Virus record (IMG/VR): IMGVR_UViG_3300025652_008385
Coordinates: 1 to 46,372 of that record
Length of the DNA: 46,372 nucleotides
Reading direction: 5' to 3' (one strand)
From: a virus
Part shown: one piece after another, positions 31,404-40,089 of the stretch
How positions within the stretch are numbered: position 1 is the stretch's first letter
Layout: every line of letters begins with the position of its first letter
Made by a program: the position numbers and the translations under genes
The notes under the pieces: model-generated
Told to the model about the DNA's origin: nothing
What the model saw: only the letters and a program-made list of their open reading frames with translations
The model's database searches: none

Positions 31404-33865
31404 TTTCCTAGGAACCCTTTCCACGTTTTAACTATGCTTTCGTTTGTTTGCATATGTGATGGCTGACGAGCATTCACAAACTGAGCTAACACTCTGTTGA
31501 ATACCACGTTAAGGTTGTCTTCGTCGTCCATAGAGCCCTCTACAAGCTCTTGGAACAATCCAGTCATAATATCGGGCTCATCAGCATTTATCGAGAATAT
31601 AGCGGTAAATTTAGCCTCTCCAGCGTGTTCTACAGTCGTAGCATTCATCTGTAGATAATATTCAGTGTTCTCTTCTTTTCTTGGCGCTTCTAAAAGCTGT
31701 TTTCTCAACTCAATTCTAAAGTCGCGAGAATCAAGAATCTGCATAAGCACTTCCATGCCTAATCCTAAATCTTCTGGATCGTAATAGTGAGAGTATCTTG
31801 CAGTGGATTCATATGACTCGTCATAATCGCCGTCAGTCTCAACATCCCACTCGTAAGATGAGATCTCACCATCTTCAATTTCCCGGGCCAGATTAATGTA
31901 AGCTCCGCCTTCCATTTGTCCTTCGCGCTTGAAGTACTCTGTAAGAATTGCTTCCCAAGTATCGCGGGCATCATCGATCTTAGTATCAATATTTTGCCCA
32001 GCGTCATTAAGTTCGGATGACATGGCCATATACCGCCCACCATAAATTTCAGGATGCTCAAAGTTAATAGGAATAGATAAGTGTATTTCTTCGCGGATCC
32101 TGCGGATTGTGGGGGTATCGTGTTTCGAAGGCACAAATATATCACCATAGCCGTTTCTTTCATTTAATTCGTCAACAGAATTCCACACAACTTCTTCTGC
32201 ATTGCTCGGCAACCTTTTCCACTCATCAATTGGCCATCTAGCAACAAATTGAGCACTAGGCATGATATAAACACTATCAGCGCCGTCTTCGCGCACTTCA
32301 TAATCAATAAATGTCTGGGCATATCTTTCCATCCAATAATTTGTCACATCTTCACATTCGCCTTCCGTCGCTCGTTTGATATCACCGATTAAATTTGCAT
32401 CGAGATTTTGTTCAGTTTCTTTGTTCTGGCGCATCGCACCTGCCATATCTGAAGTATCAATATTTAAGAGTTTGGAAAGAAGTTTAGCTCTACCTGCAGC
32501 ATTAGCAGTATCTTCATAAGAACCACCAAAAATCATGAATTTGCTTAAATCAATCTTATCACCCTCTTTAGGCATGTTTTGGATGACTTCTTCTTGGCTT
32601 GATCTTGCCCAGTCAGTAACTTGATTGGCTAAACCGGGAATATCGGCACCATAAACGCGAGTTTCAGGCATTCCAACGTCTTGCCCGTCATCCCAGCGCT
32701 TTGGAGGCTCATCACCTTCATAATATCTAACGTGACGGATGCGCGCACGTGAAATTGGATTGATATCACCAACATCATAGCGTTTATCATCATAAAATAT
32801 CTCGCCTTCTTGTATTTCTTGCTCGGCGCTGTCTATATTACTTGTATTAGTGGCGCTCAGAAGCTCTTCTGTCTCTACCACGTATGCTACGGCTCCGTGA
32901 CCTTGAGCCTCGGCCACAGCGCATTTATAGTACGATTGATAGGCACTTGCACGGCTAGCAGGAGAGTGGCAAGAGGTAATCTCGTCAAAATCGCTCATTC
33001 TGAGCACATCTATCGGATGTCGAGTAATAATAATGGAAAATTTGTCATTATCGATGTTATTTATCTCTTTTTTGATATATCCGGCGTTCTTTTTCCAATA
33101 TTCGCCATATTGAGTGGCTAAATCGGTTAAATCGTAACCTGCAGGCCCAGCGACACCCGGATTTACAATATATAAGTAAATTTGAGTAGATATTCGGTTG
33201 TAATCTTCAAATTCTTTTTCATCAAGCGCCTCACGCTTCATATATTTTGTTAGATAGCGCTCGTTTCGCTCTTTCCACCATTTTAGGTTTCTAGGGTCCT
33301 CACCATACTTGTCTAATGCCTTTTTTGAAAATTTACCCTTATAATCAAATATTTTTTGATGCAAAACTTGTCTTCTGTTCGCTAAATCTGCGACTTTTCC
33401 GAAGAATTTGCCGATTTTCATCTGAATTTTCTTGGTTTTCTTCTTGTCGGGCTGATCACCCAAAGTATTGAAGATCTCACTGGCTGTACGTATATCTCGC
33501 TCGGCAAACACCATACCCTTCTCCCAATCTACGTCATATTCTTGAGATCTGAAGAATTCTGCGAACTTTCCAAGCTCTGTAGAAGGATCAATGGTCGGAA
33601 ATGGTATAACGGCGCGCATTTTACCACTGAAAAGGTCATTTAGAGGTAAATTGGCCGGATCTAGGTCGTCCAGTACGTCTTCAAGCACCCGCATCTCGTC
33701 TTCGGTGACTTCTCGGAGGACTTTTTCACTAACCGGAACACAATTTGGCACATTTTTGCCGCTTTTCTTCTTCATTCCCGCCTGTTTGTACCCGTCCCAA
33801 CACTTTTCCTGCAAAATATCCAGAAGATTCGCTGTTTTTAACAGGATTTGCTCATCATTTAGCAT
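31400..33865 (-). CDS. Large unknown phage protein (821 residues)
   Basis: N-terminal CWDGYKQAGMKKKSGKNVPNCV (residues 22-43) is a cysteine-bearing motif I recall from many marine T4-like phage proteins. Mid-protein IITRHPIDVLRMSDFDEITS, followed by CHSPASRASAYQSYYKCAVA and EAQGHGAVAYVVE, is a second conserved stretch with His and Cys residues. The C-terminal third is acidic. Possibly a virion or nucleoid-associated protein. The ATG at 33865, preceded by GGAAAG, is preferred over 33889 because the latter lies deeper in the zinc-ribbon gene. Confidence 0.7.
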   Translation of the reverse strand: MLNDEQILLKTANLLDILQEKCWDGYKQAGMKKKSGKNVPNCVPVSEKVLREVTEDEMRVLEDVLDDLDPANLPLNDLFSGKMRAVIPFPTIDPSTELGKFAEFFRSQEYDVDWEKGMVFAERDIRTASEIFNTLGDQPDKKKTKKIQMKIGKFFGKVADLANRRQVLHQKIFDYKGKFSKKALDKYGEDPRNLKWWKERNERYLTKYMKREALDEKEFEDYNRISTQIYLYIVNPGVAGPAGYDLTDLATQYGEYWKKNAGYIKKEINNIDNDKFSIIITRHPIDVLRMSDFDEITSCHSPASRASAYQSYYKCAVAEAQGHGAVAYVVETEELLSATNTSNIDSAEQEIQEGEIFYDDKRYDVGDINPISRARIRHVRYYEGDEPPKRWDDGQDVGMPETRVYGADIPGLANQVTDWARSSQEEVIQNMPKEGDKIDLSKFMIFGGSYEDTANAAGRAKLLSKLLNIDTSDMAGAMRQNKETEQNLDANLIGDIKRATEGECEDVTNYWMERYAQTFIDYEVREDGADSVYIMPSAQFVARWPIDEWKRLPSNAEEVVWNSVDELNERNGYGDIFVPSKHDTPTIRRIREEIHLSIPINFEHPEIYGGRYMAMSSELNDAGQNIDTKIDDARDTWEAILTEYFKREGQMEGGAYINLAREIEDGEISSYEWDVETDGDYDESYESTARYSHYYDPEDLGLGMEVLMQILDSRDFRIELRKQLLEAPRKEENTEYYLQMNATTVEHAGEAKFTAIFSINADEPDIMTGLFQELVEGSMDDEDNLNVVFNRVLAQFVNARQPSHMQTNESIVKTWKGFLGK

Positions 33866-33956
33866 TAGCTTTCCATTCACAATAGTCACACGACATTTCG
33901 TCGGTTAAAGGCATGCCACAATTGGGACATTTCTTAGATTTTACCATAGATAACAT
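33855..33956 (-). CDS. 33-residue zinc-ribbon protein (short gene)
   Basis: MVKSKKCPNCGMPLTDEMS is followed by CDYCEWKANAK, two CxxC knuckles 13 residues apart that can bind one zinc. The ATG at 33956 is preceded by AAGGA nine bases upstream. It lies between two longer genes and slightly overlaps the start of the large unknown gene. May mediate protein or nucleic-acid contact. Confidence 0.65.
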   Translation of the reverse strand: MLSMVKSKKCPNCGMPLTDEMSCDYCEWKANAK

Positions 33957-33961
33957 GTTTT

Positions 33962-34918
33962 TTATTCCTTCATTGATTTTGAGCCGCGGCATTTCCACTT
34001 TTTACGGGATAATGCGTTAGCACATGGGGGATTTTTACACTTTTTAATCTTCGCGGAGCGTGCACAGTACGCATCACCCTTAGCTGTACCGGGTCTGATG
34101 CGGTCTCCGCCACCTTTTGCTTGTCCTTTTTGCCCAAATGAGCGACATTTGCCGTCTACACGCTTAGCAAAGCGTTTTCCTTTGGAGGGTTTACAAGGTT
34201 TTTTAGCTTTTTCAGCTAAAACTTGAACCAATTCGTCTTCAATCATCATTCGTAAAGACTCTTTCTTAGAATTACCCCAGTTTTCGGCTCCAGCCTTGCG
34301 ACATTGAACCAACCTACCAGATGCATAGGCAGAAGGCCACTCTTTTGAGTTCGCTTTTACTTTGTGGTAGCATGCGTCTTTTTCGCCTTCTTCTTCATCA
34401 AGAGTTTTAAGGTCAGTATTTTCTTGCACACCATATGTTTTACAAGGATCTTGGCCACAGCCACAGTTCTTTTTGCCCTCTTTTAACTCATCATCGTCTG
34501 TCTCGTCAAGAATCTTCTGTATTCTGGCAGCTTGACTGGCATGCATCTTTGACGCGCCCTCAAGTTCTCCTACGATTGTCTTGAGTTCTTCTTCGTGTTC
34601 TTTCGAGTGGGACTCGGCTATAACAGCTTCTAACTCTTCACGGATAATCTTCTCTAAATTCATGTACAATTCCTCATTTTTAAATCCTTTGCAAGCACTT
34701 GGGGTAGGTCTACATCGTGGTTTTTTTGATCTTGTCTCACCGTCAGAGCGCCCACACGCTTTACATTTACCATCACGACAAGTATTACAGTCAATCCAAC
34801 CACTTTTTTTGCCAGGGGCGCCCTTGCGTTTAAACCAATCACCCAAATTCTTCTCTGAACTTGGTTTTTTAGTTAATTTGCGTTTCTTTTCGTCCAGTGG
34901 ACCATACAAATCATTCAT
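33962..34918 (-). CDS. Cysteine-rich basic phage protein
   Basis: 318 residues in three parts. N-terminal GAPGKKSGWIDCNTCRDGK then CKACGRSDGE and RCRPTPSACK is a cysteine-rich lysine/glycine segment recurrent in T4-like marine phages, from memory. The central part starts YMNLEKIIREELEAVIAES and has an acidic helix. The C-terminal part (GDAYCARSAKIKKCKNPP, NALSRKKWKCRGSKS) is another recurrent cysteine block. It could be a head-internal or DNA-associated protein; function unknown. Confidence 0.68.
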   Translation of the reverse strand: MNDLYGPLDEKKRKLTKKPSSEKNLGDWFKRKGAPGKKSGWIDCNTCRDGKCKACGRSDGETRSKKPRCRPTPSACKGFKNEELYMNLEKIIREELEAVIAESHSKEHEEELKTIVGELEGASKMHASQAARIQKILDETDDDELKEGKKNCGCGQDPCKTYGVQENTDLKTLDEEEGEKDACYHKVKANSKEWPSAYASGRLVQCRKAGAENWGNSKKESLRMMIEDELVQVLAEKAKKPCKPSKGKRFAKRVDGKCRSFGQKGQAKGGGDRIRPGTAKGDAYCARSAKIKKCKNPPCANALSRKKWKCRGSKSMKE

Positions 34919-35357
34919 TTTTAGACATTTCCAAAGCTTTCTCCAATAAATAGATCGGTATTTCGCTATTAGCTATGTCTTTTATCTCTTCAATTGTCGC
35001 CCACATGTAACTATCGTGTTCAATTTCGCCTGTAATCGGATTAGGGATACTAACATTTACCTCACCCCTCCACCTGTTTGCTAAAAAATAATATTTCTGT
35101 GGCTTGGGTTCACCTAGGTATATTAAATCTTCCACAAAACACTCTAAGTTGGTCTCTTCTTTTAGTTCTCTAATCGCTCCTGACTCAACACTACGGTCTT
35201 TTTCGTCTATATGGCCCCCAGGTATGGTCCATTGCCCACCCCGTTTATCAATATTCGACCGTCGAATGATTAAAAATCTATTTTTATCAATACAGATAAC
35301 AATTCCAGCATCCCGCTCCCTGTTTGAGGCAGTATATGTATCCCATTTCGAAGTCAT
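34911..35357 (-). CDS. Nudix hydrolase
   Basis: 148 residues. GGQWTIPGGHIDEKDRSVES followed by GAIRELKEETNL is the Nudix box with an extra residue in its first half; the metal-binding glutamates of RELKEET are present. GIVICIDKNRFLIIRRSN is the typical first strand. Cleaves a nucleoside diphosphate linked to another moiety. The ATG at 35357 overlaps the preceding stop codon (ATGA) and is preferred over an upstream in-frame ATG. Confidence 0.88.
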   Translation of the reverse strand: MTSKWDTYTASNRERDAGIVICIDKNRFLIIRRSNIDKRGGQWTIPGGHIDEKDRSVESGAIRELKEETNLECFVEDLIYLGEPKPQKYYFLANRWRGEVNVSIPNPITGEIEHDSYMWATIEEIKDIANSEIPIYLLEKALEMSKNE

Positions 35358-36106
35358 CTGCAGGCTTTTGGTAGTCTTGAGGGGAATTTTGATACCATGC
35401 TGCATGCATTTTTAAGCACCACTCTCATCGAAACACGTTGAATTGGAACAACCCATACTAAATTTTCTTGAACTTGCATTCCTGGATAATATTCGACGTC
35501 AACACCATATAAAATGCCTACGATTTCTCCACTTGGAGAGTAAACCACAGAGCCGGAACAGCCGAACCATCCGTAAGTGTTCAATATGATTTGTAGCCCT
35601 ACCCCCTGTTTATCTTCATAACCAGCGACGGTACCACCGAAAGTCATAAGCTGATGGCTAGAAGGGTATCCAGAATAAGTGATATCAGTACCCACCTCCG
35701 CAATTCGTACTTGGGGATCCCATTTCATGGGAGTGATTGTTGTAAATTTCTTTTCTATCAACAGCACAGCCATATCCGCATCGGCGTCGGACCATACCAA
35801 AGTGGCTAAACGGTTTTCACTTCCTTTCAATACTTGATATTTGGTTCCGCGGACACCATCACTAACATGCTGAGCCGTAAAAATAAAATACATGTCCTTA
35901 TATTGTATATAAGAGCCGCTTCCGTGCCCGCCACCTGGTGTCATAACTCTGACAGAGGCATCTCGGACTCTTTTTTGAATCATACTCATGGCAGAGTTAA
36001 TCTGCTCAATCGGCATCGGTATTATGGCATCAGAGTCTGTGCTGGCACTTGCACTAATATTAAAATTTAACAAAAATGCCGCTATTAAAAGTAGAAACCT
36101 CATCAT
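35354..36106 (-). CDS. Exported trypsin-like serine protease
   Basis: 250 residues. MMRFLLLIAAFLLNFNISAS is a signal peptide. The chymotrypsin-fold triad is visible: TAQHVSDG (His), DADMAVLLIE (Asp) and GWFGCSGSVVYSPSG (Ser in GCSGS). No PDZ domain. It would act in the periplasm or outside the cell. GGAGGG lies before the ATG at 36106. Its neighbours are a Nudix enzyme and a VWA protein; targets unknown. Confidence 0.85.
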   Translation of the reverse strand: MMRFLLLIAAFLLNFNISASASTDSDAIIPMPIEQINSAMSMIQKRVRDASVRVMTPGGGHGSGSYIQYKDMYFIFTAQHVSDGVRGTKYQVLKGSENRLATLVWSDADADMAVLLIEKKFTTITPMKWDPQVRIAEVGTDITYSGYPSSHQLMTFGGTVAGYEDKQGVGLQIILNTYGWFGCSGSVVYSPSGEIVGILYGVDVEYYPGMQVQENLVWVVPIQRVSMRVVLKNACSMVSKFPSRLPKACR

Positions 36107-36126
36107 TATCCCTCCAAGGATTAAAT

Positions 36127-37134
36127 TCAACTACCTGTATCTGTCTCGATATATCTATAGCCAACCTCAACTAGTTGTCCGGTAGTTGGAATAACTGTAA
36201 AGTTAACTGTGTTGTCGGTAGCAGAATACGTCCACCCGTAGGCGCTCAAGGAACCGTCTATAAAGACTCTGATTGAGTCGACTACAGGGGCGTGAGTTAA
36301 ACCAATACTTTCATAAGGTTCAATTGAGTGAGTAGCATCGGTGACACCTGGCGACCAATCGTCATCACATATATCGATGACAACTCCGCCAAGCATCGAT
36401 GTAGCCTCCATGTATCTATCACCAACATCAATTGGATTTGGTGCTATCGTACACATGGAAGCGCCTGCAGGCTGATTAACAATACTGGCCATGAATACGG
36501 CGCCACCACGTTGCATGGAATACCAACTCAAGAAATCTGATACAACTGGATACTCAACGTAACTTTGCTCTTCTTCGTCTGAGACAAAGACGACTAGCAA
36601 TCCAGCATCGGGCCGCATCCATGTTAGAGAATAGGGATTATGCATAATGTATTCATAGACTGAATTAAATCCTTCCTCCCACGGCCCCATAGGTAAAGTG
36701 TTGAGCATGCTTTCCGCATCCGCTATGTCATCACCGGGAACCAAAGGAAACTCTGTACTTGCAATTGAGTCTGTTGGATCAGCACTTATAATTACTAATC
36801 TCCAATCAGATGCTGGTAGCGCTAACATCATTGCTTCAATACCGGCGAGCAATGCGTCGTCGAATCGATTCATAGAACCAGATTTATCGATAACCCATAA
36901 GATATCAATTCCATCGATGGTGCCAACTTGGGTAAAAGAATCTACCCAAACATCACCATTCTCCGCCGGCACTTCTACTTCAACATACACCGGAACCTCA
37001 ACTTCTTGGATTACCGTTACCGGATCAGAGGGTACTTCAACATAGACAGTCTCTGTTTCTCCGGGCTTTATAATGGCGTAGTCGGGTTGCAGGCAGGCTA
37101 TAGCGCACAACATCATAAGTAAAAACGTCTTCAT
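36127..37134 (-). CDS. Exported VWA-domain protein, possible lipoprotein
   Basis: 335 residues. MKTFLLMMLCAIACLQPDYA is a signal sequence; Cys14 could be lipidated although the lipobox (AIAC) is poor. A Val/Pro/Glu-rich stalk (EVPVYVEVEVP) leads into a von Willebrand A domain whose MIDAS starts IDILWVIDKSGSMNRF; a later DEEEQSYVEYP is an acidic site. It probably binds a protein or surface ligand through a metal. Its style is bacterial rather than phage-like. Confidence 0.8.
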   Translation of the reverse strand: MKTFLLMMLCAIACLQPDYAIIKPGETETVYVEVPSDPVTVIQEVEVPVYVEVEVPAENGDVWVDSFTQVGTIDGIDILWVIDKSGSMNRFDDALLAGIEAMMLALPASDWRLVIISADPTDSIASTEFPLVPGDDIADAESMLNTLPMGPWEEGFNSVYEYIMHNPYSLTWMRPDAGLLVVFVSDEEEQSYVEYPVVSDFLSWYSMQRGGAVFMASIVNQPAGASMCTIAPNPIDVGDRYMEATSMLGGVVIDICDDDWSPGVTDATHSIEPYESIGLTHAPVVDSIRVFIDGSLSAYGWTYSATDNTVNFTVIPTTGQLVEVGYRYIETDTGS

Positions 37135-37272
37135 TACAAGGATAAATATACGCCAAGATTTATTTCAGCCATAAATAACATTATTTTGCACCCGGGGCAC
37201 CCCCAATGCGGCCAACGTAAAGTCGAAATTTTTTTTATTTTTCTTTTCTACTTTTCCCTAAAATTTTTCCTC

Positions 37273-37548
37273 TTATTCAGGGTCATTCGTTCTAAATAAA
37301 TCATACAAACCGACCACAATCGATATCTTAAGGCCTTCTTCTTCCATTTGTATAGCAACAGGCGCATAACTATCATAGCCGGTCTCCTTGGTCCAGTGGA
37401 TGGTCCAGAAATACACATCATCGTCTTCTATACTAATGCGCCGAACATGGTCGACCAAGATTCCGACATTGCCACAGCCAGTATCGACGATTAAATCGCC
37501 AATAGTTAACTTCATTTGTTCACATTCTTCGCGTAGAGTGTTTGCCAT
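37273..37548 (-). CDS. VGDLV-family small protein
   Basis: 91 residues (or 80 from the ATG at 37515). LTIGDLIVDTGCGNVGILVD, an acidic turn, then YFWTIHWTKETGYDS match the family scaffold: strand with [IV]GDL[IV], Gly-Ile-Leu/Ile strand, and a strand ending in W. No catalytic residues evident. Seven bases after the next family member (37555-37797), so the two are co-transcribed. Confidence 0.65.
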   Translation of the reverse strand: MANTLREECEQMKLTIGDLIVDTGCGNVGILVDHVRRISIEDDDVYFWTIHWTKETGYDSYAPVAIQMEEEGLKISIVVGLYDLFRTNDPE

Positions 37549-37554
37549 GCATCT

Positions 37555-37797
37555 CTAAGTATCACTAAGGATGATTATAATGTCCGCTTTAATCAGATTA
37601 ATCAAGCCCGATTCGGATATGCGTTCCATGCCAGGCCTTGACCACACGATTTCCCAGATCCATACTTTGAAGTGGCCGTGGGTACCGTGCACGTATGACG
37701 GATAGTACATTCCCTCATAGGACCAGAATCGTCGAATGAGTATACCAATAGATTTGGTATCGACGTCATACAAGAATATACCGGGCTTAAGGTCCAC
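37555..37797 (-). CDS. Small protein related to the VGDLV family
   Basis: 80 residues with GTG start: MDLKPGIFLYDVDTKSIGIL, an insert with GTHGHFKVW, then WIWEIVWSRPGMERISES. The order of a Gly-containing first strand, GIL strand and W-rich strand follows the family although the VGDLV box has diverged to KPGIFLY. Confidence 0.55.
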   Translation of the reverse strand: MDLKPGIFLYDVDTKSIGILIRRFWSYEGMYYPSYVHGTHGHFKVWIWEIVWSRPGMERISESGLINLIKADIIIILSDT

Positions 37798-37813
37798 ACC
37801 TTAACTAGGCGGC

Positions 37814-38062
37814 TTATAGTTTTAACCAGCCCGGGCGACGATTAGCGCAATCCTTAATCACTTGGCCAGGTTCTTTCGCGGCCGCGGTGCACTGGGTTAC
37901 TGGGGCATATACGGTATTCACGTCGACAGTGTCACCCACCTTTACCAGATCCTGTGTGGTAATAGAGGTCATCTTGTCTCGCGCTTTTAGCTTTTCAGTA
38001 TCAGCGGTACTCACAGCAGTAATGCCCAATAAGAGCATGCCTATTATATTTGCTTTAATCAT
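37814..38062 (-). CDS. Small secreted protein
   Basis: 82 residues. MIKANIIGMLLLGITAVSTA is a signal peptide. The mature part has two cysteines, TQCTAAAKEPG and IKDCANRR, which could form a disulfide in the periplasm. No family recognised. Confidence 0.62.
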   Translation of the reverse strand: MIKANIIGMLLLGITAVSTADTEKLKARDKMTSITTQDLVKVGDTVDVNTVYAPVTQCTAAAKEPGQVIKDCANRRPGWLKL

Positions 38063-38105
38063 TTAGGTTAACCTTTTCACTCAGTGAGTGTTTAAATAGT
38101 GTACT

Positions 38106-38351
38106 CTATACTTTAATACGGTCTATTATGTATGGATGGTGAACCGACATATCTTTGTATAGCTTCTTCAAGATTTTCTTGGATATATCGCCGATATCGT
38201 CCTTGATACCTTTCGACTTGATCGCTTTTGCTACTTCGTCCTCTACCATCGCCTTTAGTTCTTTCTTAATCATGCGCTCGATCTCATTACGATCGGATTT
38301 AGTTATCTCTTCGACGATTATTGCGCGCAATCTTTGTTTACTGATTTTCAT
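38106..38351 (-). CDS. Unknown 81-residue helical protein
   Basis: MKISKQRLRAIIVEEITKSD with an amphipathic N-terminal helix, then ERMIKKELKAMVEDEVAKAI and a Lys-rich C-terminal helix. The start resembles the IRRLIR/IIREEL helices of other proteins in the window, common in large phages. Function unknown. Confidence 0.6.
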   Translation of the reverse strand: MKISKQRLRAIIVEEITKSDRNEIERMIKKELKAMVEDEVAKAIKSKGIKDDIGDISKKILKKLYKDMSVHHPYIIDRIKV

Positions 38352-38380
38352 GGTTTAATTTCTACCTGCTGTAATTAGGT

Positions 38381-38680
38381 TCATTTTCCGGAAGATGCCA
38401 ATTTTAGATGCGTTCTTGGGATTGTCTGTATAATTCCTACGCGTAGCCACATTATACGGTACACTATCGGCCTTGTACGGGATGCTAACGACTTTAAATG
38501 ACGTCGAACGTCGTTAAGGTCTCCCTCAAAGTTAACGTCTACCTCCAATATAATACCGAAGTCTCCATAATCGATTGGGTATATAATGTGTATGTGCGGC
38601 GTTGGGTTAAACGGGGTGTACTGCACCAAGTCCCCAACCTGCAAATCATTATCGACACATAGCGCCTCAACTTTTCTCAT
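38381..38680 (-). CDS. VGDLV-family small protein
   Basis: 99 residues. LQVGDLVQYTPFNPTPH is the defining strand, GDFGIILEVDVNFEG the second, IVYRIMWLRVG the W strand, and IPRTHLKLA the end strand. The longest free-standing member, with an extra helical insert. Function unknown. Confidence 0.65.
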   Translation of the reverse strand: MRKVEALCVDNDLQVGDLVQYTPFNPTPHIHIIYPIDYGDFGIILEVDVNFEGDLNDVRRHLKSLASRTRPIVYRIMWLRVGIIQTIPRTHLKLASSGK

Positions 38681-38707
38681 GTAATATATATGCGCCGTGT
38701 GCTTAAA

Positions 38708-38947
38708 TTAAAACGTATACTTTCTCATCTTTGATATTGTGTGTACCCATATCCTTTCCTTTACTCCGTCATGTGGGTACCTAACCCAATAGATGCGCAT
38801 CATGTTCATGGAAGGGTACACTTCGTCGTCGTCCTTGTCATACAAGTCAATGATGATGGCTATGCCCCCGTGGCATGCGCATGTGACCAAGTCTCCAACC
38901 TTGAACGGATGCTCGGGTGCGTGCTTGAATAAATCGCTATAGCTCAC
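38708..38947 (-). CDS. VGDLV-family small protein
   Basis: 79 residues with GTG start. PFKVGDLVTCACHGGIAIII is the first half, then an Asp-rich loop (LYDKDDDEVYPS) and MMRIYWVRYPHDGVKERIW. It is the last gene before the non-coding stretch at 38948-39258 and could be read from promoter elements there. Confidence 0.65.
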   Translation of the reverse strand: MSYSDLFKHAPEHPFKVGDLVTCACHGGIAIIIDLYDKDDDEVYPSMNMMRIYWVRYPHDGVKERIWVHTISKMRKYTF

Positions 38948-39258
38948 GTCTTAACTATGCTGGTGGCTATATTCTCCGGGTTTATATTTGGGAAATTTTT
39001 GGGCGCGATCGAAAAGGTGCTTAGCCGGCATGTCAGGCATATGTCAAGTAATGGCACATACATCCCGGGGAGGGGGGTAGGGGGGTGGTCCCTCCTGTCA
39101 AGTACTTGTCAAATCATTTGTCAGGTTTGTTTGCATATATATGACACACGCAGTCTTTAATCACACTACTGTATACGTATAAGATGATAGGCGTATAGCA
39201 TGCAAGAATAGTTCCCTTTGTAAGTATCTTTTTTAGTAGTAGTCTCGCGGACATTCTA
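38948..39258 (-). other. Non-coding stretch with TGACA repeats and a C-rich run
   Basis: No supported gene. On the minus strand it holds two clusters of TGACA elements: CTGACA, TTGACA and TTGACA at about 39100-39123, and TTGACA then CTGACA 11 bases apart at about 39029-39045. A tract of C runs (39066-39086) follows the first cluster. Good -10 boxes at the right distance are not evident, so this may be a degenerate or differently used version of the promoter modules seen to the right. Confidence 0.5.
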
Positions 39259-39615
39259 TCAGGCTTCTGCAATCTCTGACGATACAAACAGTTCTGTATT
39301 ATTCATATAGTTAATACTTCTTATTGTCTCGGCATTCATCTGTAGCCATCGCGCACCTGCCGCAGTTACTTGCACACGTCTGCCGAAGTCGCTGACAGTC
39401 TCACCGTTCTCTATCAATCCATATAGGATAAGCATATCAATCGCTGCTGTGGCATCGGCCGCAAACATATCGCACTTGAGTGCTAGCTCTTCTACTGACC
39501 AGTCTGTGAATGTTGGTAGCCAGCCTTCAATATAGTTTAATATACTTATCTCGGCCTTATCTAACTTAACGCTGATGCTGCCGTCAGCAATTGTAAATAT
39601 TGTGTTAGAATCCAT
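39259..39615 (-). CDS. Winged-helix DNA-binding protein candidate
   Basis: 118 residues from the ATG at 39615 (GGAAGG upstream). ISILNYIEGWLPTFTDWSVE, ELALKCDMFAADATAAIDML and ILYGLIENGETVSDFGRRVQ form the helix-helix-helix-wing order of a winged HTH, with VTAAGARWLQ as following strand and helix. Two palindromes lie directly upstream (39635-39650 and 39672-39687), which suits autoregulation. Could regulate the small-gene array. Confidence 0.65.
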   Translation of the reverse strand: MDSNTIFTIADGSISVKLDKAEISILNYIEGWLPTFTDWSVEELALKCDMFAADATAAIDMLILYGLIENGETVSDFGRRVQVTAAGARWLQMNAETIRSINYMNNTELFVSSEIAEA

Positions 39616-39634
39616 ATATAGTGTGTCCTTCCTT

Positions 39635-39650
39635 AGATCCACCGGGATCT
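39635..39650. repeat. Inverted repeat AGATCC-N4-GGATCT
   Basis: Perfect six-base arms around a four-base centre, 20 bases before the winged-helix gene. Candidate operator. Confidence 0.5.
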
Positions 39651-39671
39651 GTTAAAGATTTGACTAGGCAG

Positions 39672-39687
39672 ACACTACCGGTAGTGT
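39672..39687. repeat. Perfect palindrome ACACTACC/GGTAGTGT
   Basis: 16-base palindrome without spacer between the stop of the 28-residue peptide gene and the winged-helix gene. Operator candidate; too short and lacking a U-tract for a terminator. Confidence 0.5.
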
Positions 39688-39700
39688 GTCGTATGTAGTG

Positions 39701-39787
39701 TCATACCGCCATAAGCAGGTAAAGCATGGCCGTCCACATGACAGCGCCAATCGCATCGTATACTTTCATCTCGGTTGTGTAGGTCAT
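39701..39787 (-). CDS. 28-residue membrane peptide with its own promoter
   Basis: MTYTTEMKVYDAIGAVMWTA begins a single hydrophobic helix, and the peptide ends MLYLLMAV. The ATG is preceded by GGAAGGAG and a consensus tripartite promoter (39812-39866), so a translated peptide is likely. A longer in-frame reading would run through the promoter. May act on the host membrane. Confidence 0.72.
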   Translation of the reverse strand: MTYTTEMKVYDAIGAVMWTAMLYLLMAV

Positions 39788-39811
39788 TGTCTTTCTCCTT
39801 CCTATGCTTAT

Positions 39812-39866
39812 AATATAGCACGATGGGGTGTGGTTGTCAAGCTGTCGCATGTCAAATAAATGTGAG
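39812..39866 (-). promoter_or_regulatory. Tripartite TGAC promoter module
   Basis: Minus strand: CTCACA (39861-39866), 11 bases on TTGACA (39850-39855), 15 bases on TTGACA (39835-39840) as -35, 17-base spacer, TATATT (39812-39817). The distal element is the most diverged of the eight modules. Drives the 28-residue membrane peptide. Confidence 0.8.
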
Positions 39867-40089
39867 GGGCGTAAGTGGTTGGAATCGTTGGTGATACACG
39901 GTGTTGTAAGTCCTTGGATACATTGAGGATTGCTGTCACATGCACTCACACCTTGACAAATGGCGATAGAGTGACTATGTACTAAGATCCAACCACATAC
40001 AGAACACATTTAACAACACAATATAATACATTCAATCACACTCTCCCACATTACTAAGCAATTGTCTGACACCATAAGCCCCTTTATAC
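39867..40089. other. Gene-free stretch upstream of a promoter module
   Basis: Between the promoter module at 39812-39866 and the VGDLV gene ending at 40090. I see no convincing gene, hairpin or promoter on either strand; a plus-strand TTGACA has no acceptable -10. Confidence 0.4.

Noticed and set aside
20845-38095. T4-like late promoters (TATAAATA or CTAAATA)
   Set aside because: AT-rich matches such as those near 20850, 28490 and 37150 do not keep a common sequence or distance to the starts of the genes.
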